DNA of 64,000 nucleotides from Bifidobacterium tibiigranuli (GTDB taxonomy: Bacteria > Actinomycetota > Actinomycetes > Actinomycetales > Bifidobacteriaceae): contig NZ_QLZA01000009.1 of NCBI RefSeq assembly GCF_009371885.1, forward strand, positions 1 through 64,000, in the 5' to 3' direction. A model generated the notes under the pieces. It was not told the DNA's origin and made no database searches. It saw nothing but the letters and a program-made list of their open reading frames with translations. This document shows positions 60,489 through 64,000 of the stretch, piece by piece (the stretch's first letter is position 1; the number at the start of each line of letters is the position of its first letter). The translations under genes and the position numbers were made by a program.

Positions 60489-61274
60489 CTATACGCCTTG
60501 ATGGTCGAGGGCGTCGAGCCGTCGGAACACCGTGTCGAAATTGAGTTTGACGGTCACGAGGACCTTGTTCTGCAGGTCGTCGATGTACGTCTGCTGCGAC
60601 TGCAATTGCCGGGTGATGCCCTGCAGCGTCTGGACGGTGTCGCCCTGGTTGCCGACGATGCCGGACAGCTGGGAGACGATGGACGACAGTTGGCCTTGCT
60701 GCGTGCCGAGCTGGTCCTGGGCCGTCTTGAGCTGCCGCTGCTGCTCGGACAACGTGTCCTGCTGCGACTTCAGCTGTTCCTGTTGGGCTGCGAGGAGCTC
60801 CTGCGCGGCTTTGAGTTGTTTCTGCTGCTCGGCCAGCTGTTTGGTGAGCTCGTCGAGTTTGCGGGTGATCTGTCCGATCTCCGTGCCCGTGGGGCGGTTC
60901 GCCTCGGCCTTCTCCCGGTCCTGCGCCTCCCGGGTTCGCTGGGACGTGAGGATCTGGTCGGCGGTGCCGGGCTGGTAGCGGCGTTCCGGCGTCCAGTCGT
61001 CATCGGCGGGGGCGGCCGGGTCCACCCCGGCTGGAATTGTGCCCGTGTCATCCACTGGTGCCTCGACCACTGTGCCACTGCTCGCCGTGTTCTCCTCCGT
61101 GGGTAGTATGGCGGACAGCAGCATCGGCGCGATCGCCACACCGGCATAGGAGGGCTCCGTGACGGCCACGTCGGCGACCTCGATGGCCAGGGCGGCGATC
61201 TGCCTGGCCTGCGAGCGCACGTGTCTGCTCATCGCGTCCAGTGAGATGCGGAGTGGTTTCAGGTTCTTGTTCAT
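60489..61274 (-). CDS. phage tail protein with long coiled coil
   Basis: The 261-residue protein has an N-terminal head (about residues 1-120) and a Gln/Leu/Lys-rich heptad region (about 130-250: LTKQLAEQQKQLKAAQELL, LKSQQDTLSEQQRQLK, LQGITRQLQSQQ) that should form a trimeric or dimeric coiled coil. The C-terminus ends FDTVFRRLDALDHQGV. It overlaps the end of the preceding tail gene by four bases. It may be the stalk that joins the baseplate to the fibre. Confidence 0.75.
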   Translation of the reverse strand: MNKNLKPLRISLDAMSRHVRSQARQIAALAIEVADVAVTEPSYAGVAIAPMLLSAILPTEENTASSGTVVEAPVDDTGTIPAGVDPAAPADDDWTPERRYQPGTADQILTSQRTREAQDREKAEANRPTGTEIGQITRKLDELTKQLAEQQKQLKAAQELLAAQQEQLKSQQDTLSEQQRQLKTAQDQLGTQQGQLSSIVSQLSGIVGNQGDTVQTLQGITRQLQSQQTYIDDLQNKVLVTVKLNFDTVFRRLDALDHQGV

Positions 61275-62389
61275 GCGCGTTCCCTTGCCTGTACGGTGCG
61301 CCAGTCGGAGCTGCTGGATCCGCTCACGTCGGTGATCTTGAGATACAGGAGCCGGCGTCCGAGATAGTCGTCCTCCACTCGCAGGTCGAGGTGGTCGCCC
61401 ACGTGCGGGTCGTATTCCTCGCCGAGGAGGATTTCATATGTTTCGCTGGGCCATGCGCCGAGTGCGGCCTGGGTGCGCGCGTAGGTGCGCAGCGTGTCGA
61501 GCTCGCTCACGGTGGTGTGCTCCGTGTTCGTGGATTGCATGAACGGCATCGACGCGTCCCGGTATTGCGTGGGCAGGGTGGCGCGGGTCATGACGGTCTT
61601 GTCGTCGTTCTTGCCGCCCGCGGCCCACACCTGCGTCGTCAGCGGCGAACCGTCCTCATCCGAGGCGGAGAGCATGGCGCGCACGCCGGGAAGCGTCGCG
61701 TTGATCATGAGCTCATGGTCGACGAGCTCCGACGCGGACTCCAGCAAAAACGAAAGACGGCCGTTGTAATCGAGGGACGGGGTGAAGCGGTATTCCTGCG
61801 CCTGGTCGAGGTTGGCGAGGTCGCGTATCCGGTCCGCGCAGGTGGCCAGGTCCCAGCCGCCGTACGTTCGGGTGAACGAGCCGCCCTCCAACGTCGGCAG
61901 CGTGAACGGTATGGCACCCCATTTGAGGGTCTCCGCGATGATGCCGCGCGCGATGTCGCGGTACGAGCCGGTCAGCGTCAGCGCCCAGTCGCCGGCGGGG
62001 TGATTGTCGTCCACCAGCACGTCACCCTCGCGGAAGCTCGAGTCCAGCCCATGGTTGAGCACGAGTCTCTTGCCCAGCAGCGTCCACCCGCCCCCGCACG
62101 TGAACGAGAGTTTGCGGCCCTTCGCGTCCCACTTGCGCGACGTCACCGGGCCCGCGTGGATCACCCGCTGGCCGCGCTGGACCGCGAGGATCACCTTCCA
62201 CGGGCGCAGCGCGTCATGCAATGACATGCCGTTGACCGTGAGCCGTTTCGCCATCGAGCTGAATACGACATCCACGGACAGCTGTCCGGGCTCGTTGATG
62301 GAGTCCGACCACGAGCAGCCCGTGTACGGCAGGCGCGTGAGATGCTCGCCGGTCATGGCGCTGTACGCGTGCACCGTGAGATTCCTCAT
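61271..62389 (-). CDS. phage tail-associated protein (Gp37/minor tail type)
   Basis: The 372-residue protein follows the Dit gene, where tail-associated hub proteins are normally encoded. NLTVHAYSAMTGEHLTRLPY, GCSWSDSINEPGQLSVDVVF and LAVQRGQRVIHAGPV are typical of the Gp37-like proteins of actinobacterial siphophages, which form the tip of the tail. LLGEEYDPHVGDHLDLRVEDDYLG is near the C-terminus. The ATG at 62389 is seven bases after the Dit stop; GAGGAT overlaps that region. Confidence 0.8.
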   Translation of the reverse strand: MRNLTVHAYSAMTGEHLTRLPYTGCSWSDSINEPGQLSVDVVFSSMAKRLTVNGMSLHDALRPWKVILAVQRGQRVIHAGPVTSRKWDAKGRKLSFTCGGGWTLLGKRLVLNHGLDSSFREGDVLVDDNHPAGDWALTLTGSYRDIARGIIAETLKWGAIPFTLPTLEGGSFTRTYGGWDLATCADRIRDLANLDQAQEYRFTPSLDYNGRLSFLLESASELVDHELMINATLPGVRAMLSASDEDGSPLTTQVWAAGGKNDDKTVMTRATLPTQYRDASMPFMQSTNTEHTTVSELDTLRTYARTQAALGAWPSETYEILLGEEYDPHVGDHLDLRVEDDYLGRRLLYLKITDVSGSSSSDWRTVQARERA

Positions 62390-62396
62390 GGCATCC

Positions 62397-63125
62397 TCAC
62401 TTCCAGCAGGGCCGCACCAGCATCGAGAGCTGGCCGGCGTCGATGGACACGGGTATTGAACTTCTGCCCGGAGGTATCGCGAACGCGTCATCCACCGAGA
62501 CGAGGCCCTGGCTTGGCTGCATGCTCTCGAAATCCAACGTCAGAGCCTCGGCCGAGCCGCTCCACACGACCGTCTGACCGCCCAATGAAAGCGTCAGCCG
62601 GGAGACGCCGGACGCGCGCACGACCGGCCAGGATTCCATGTTCCCGGCGTTCTCCACCTGCATCAGACCGTTTGACGCCGGATAGGATATCCAGTCGCCA
62701 TACTTGTGCGGGTCGGGGCAGTGGACGATCAGCGTGAACTCGAACCCCTGCTCCGTCCAACGCATCGTCGGCTCCGGATCGTCGGCGAGCGCTCCGGTGA
62801 GGGTGCGTTTGCCGTGGGCGTCGTGGACGGTGATGGTGAGCGGTCGGCCCCAGAGGTCGCAGATGCGGTCGGTGGCATTTGCGGATTCGATGCTGGTGAG
62901 CCATTTGGCGATGCAGTCGATGGTGATGTCGCGGCTTTTCTGGGTGAGGCGGCTGGGCCAGTATTCGCCGTCCTGTTGGGGTTTGGCTTCGAAGGACTCT
63001 TTGTAGCTTGGGGTGCCGAGGAGTCCTTTGATGCCGTTTTTTCTGATGCCCCAGATGTGTCGTGGGTTGTGCCAGTGGTCGGATAGGGCGATGGTGTCGG
63101 TGTCGCTTTGGATGGTGATGCGCAT
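62397..63125 (-). CDS. siphovirus distal tail protein (Dit-like)
   Basis: The 242-residue protein begins RITIQSDTDTIALSDHWH and contains LGTPSYKESFEAKPQQDGEYWPSR (split: GTPSYKESFEAKPQQDG), the usual first domain, followed by RDITIDCIAKW and WTEQGFEFTLIVHCPDPHKYG. These are features of distal tail proteins that link the tail tube to the tip. It lies directly after the tape measure gene, which is the expected position. The C-terminal galectin-like part ends SIDAGQLSMLVRPCWK. Confidence 0.85.
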   Translation of the reverse strand: MRITIQSDTDTIALSDHWHNPRHIWGIRKNGIKGLLGTPSYKESFEAKPQQDGEYWPSRLTQKSRDITIDCIAKWLTSIESANATDRICDLWGRPLTITVHDAHGKRTLTGALADDPEPTMRWTEQGFEFTLIVHCPDPHKYGDWISYPASNGLMQVENAGNMESWPVVRASGVSRLTLSLGGQTVVWSGSAEALTLDFESMQPSQGLVSVDDAFAIPPGRSSIPVSIDAGQLSMLVRPCWK

Positions 63126-63128
63126 GGT

Positions 63129-64000
63129 CTACCACCTGTCCGCCGCGGCTTTGCTCCGCGCGCTCCACATGCTCAGGACGGTGTCGGGGTCGGTGCCGCG
63201 TGCGTCGATTTTGGTGTCGACGATCACGGTCTTGCCTTGGCTTTGTCCGGTTTGGGTCGGGTAGCCGGCGGCCGGGTTGGCGGCGACGCCGACGTTCATG
63301 GTGTCCGGTACGACGTCGGTCAGCGCCTGCACCGCATGATTGACGACGGGCATGGTGTCGGTGATGCCGACGGCCATTCCCTTGGCGAGCATGACGCCGA
63401 TCTGGTCGCGGAACACGCGTGAGGGGGAGTGGATGCCGAACAGGCCCTTGACCTTGTCGACGATGCCGCCGGCCCATCCGCCGATTTTGTCCCACAGCCA
63501 GCCGCCCATGCTGATGATGCCGTTCCACAGGCCGGACACGAGGTTCCTGCCCACATCTACCATGCCGCTCAGCAGTCGTCCGATGCCGTTTATCGCGTTG
63601 GATACGACGTCGGTGATGCCGTTCCACACGCGTGGCCAGTCGCCGCTGAAGATGCCGCTGATTATGTTGACGACGCCGCGTACAACCCCGACTATGTTCT
63701 GCATGACAGCCGATATGGTCCCAATGACACTTTGTACAACTGGCATGAGTGACTGGATATTGGGCAGGAGGATATCTGTTATCGCACTCGTAATGAGTGC
63801 GATAACAGATTCGAAGATGCTGCCTAATAGTGTCCACCCGGATGAGACGTATGCAACGACAATACCGACTATTTCAACTATCGAATTAATAATCGGCAAC
63901 AGCGTTTGGATCACTTGAGCTACAGCCTGTACAACCACGCTGATTATTGGGACTAGTGCCTGGACGATTGGTACGAGGATTCCTATCAAAGTGCTTGCGA
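63129..64000 (-). CDS. phage tape measure protein, C-terminal part
   Basis: The reading frame runs beyond the window edge, so the 5' end is missing. The visible 290 residues are long alternating hydrophobic segments (VPIVQALVPIISVVVQAVAQVIQ, then IVGVVRGVVNIISGIFSGDWPRVWNGI) and end with WDKIGGWAGGIVDKVKGLFGIHSPSRVF, the common C-terminal text of tape measure proteins, with HSPSRVFRDQIG. This protein sets tail length. It lies directly upstream of Dit. Confidence 0.92.
   Translation of the reverse strand, partial: ASTLIGILVPIVQALVPIISVVVQAVAQVIQTLLPIINSIVEIVGIVVAYVSSGWTLLGSIFESVIALITSAITDILLPNIQSLMPVVQSVIGTISAVMQNIVGVVRGVVNIISGIFSGDWPRVWNGITDVVSNAINGIGRLLSGMVDVGRNLVSGLWNGIISMGGWLWDKIGGWAGGIVDKVKGLFGIHSPSRVFRDQIGVMLAKGMAVGITDTMPVVNHAVQALTDVVPDTMNVGVAANPAAGYPTQTGQSQGKTVIVDTKIDARGTDPDTVLSMWSARSKAAADRW

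Noticed and set aside
61241..62224. Plus-strand frame of 327 codons within the tail module
   Set aside because: It is antisense to the Gp37-like tail gene and has Arg/Gly/Val-rich shadow composition without a convincing ribosome site.
62488..63837. Minus-strand frame of 449 codons across Dit and tape measure
   Set aside because: Its composition (His/Arg/Gln runs) is that of a shifted frame, and the true tail genes with motifs occupy the same strand in other frames.

Overview
The window is a GC-rich bacterial chromosome segment that most likely comes from a Bifidobacterium or a close relative (Bifidobacteriaceae). The evidence is: a complete mevalonate pathway in a high-GC Gram-positive gene style, strong AGGAG ribosome sites, a MocR-PdxT-PdxS block, an Amidase_5/r1t-holin type prophage, and no outer-membrane genes. 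The species cannot be fixed from the sequence alone.

Layout. 1-80: tail end of an IS3-type transposase. 715-3365: mannose-family PTS (IIA, IIB, IIC, IID). 3538-8209: a small membrane protein, a HAD phosphatase and the proton-translocating transhydrogenase pntAB. 8334-9014: a DinJ/YafQ toxin-antitoxin pair with its operator. 9027-17348: nitroreductase, tRNA-guanine transglycosylase, an HtrA-type protease, a MocR regulator and pdxT/pdxS (pyridoxal phosphate synthesis). 17909-20224: heavy-metal P-type ATPase. 20404-25325: a polyol utilisation locus (dehydrogenase, polyol permease, VOC protein, ROK regulator) with an unlisted 43-residue ORF. 25756-32002: DUF2269 protein, ferredoxin-NADP reductase, pyrophosphatase, enolase, HtpX. 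32189-35412: DUF3021, LytTR regulator and ABC-2 exporter. 35889-37900: shikimate dehydrogenase, tRNA-Gly, DUF1275 protein. 38011-43199: mevalonate pathway, whose last gene fuses phosphomevalonate kinase to type 2 IPP isomerase. 43500-44144: 3-methyladenine glycosylase. 44636-51338: ribose operon (LacI regulator, ABC importer, RbsD, ribokinase). 51417-52515: tRNA-Leu and a frameshifted DsbA-like gene. 52925-54094: an AbiH-type phage-defence gene. 54284-64000: left end of a siphovirus-type prophage read on the minus strand (tape measure, Dit, tail proteins, tail fibre, endolysin, holin) with two plus-strand cargo genes.

How genes work together. Sugar uptake feeds glycolysis (PTS, ribose operon, polyol locus, enolase), while pntAB and FprA-type reductase balance NAD(P)H. 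The mevalonate genes make isoprenoid precursors, with kinase and isomerase joined in one chain. The prophage carries an acyltransferase and a possible HEPN-type protein as likely lysogeny genes, and the AbiH gene sits just outside its lysis end.

The most unusual signal outside genes is a set of intergenic inverted-repeat units of about 47-49 bp with fixed spacing, in several sequence families, often in tandem, plus a pair of inverted, MITE-like 154-155 bp elements. These are described under findings.
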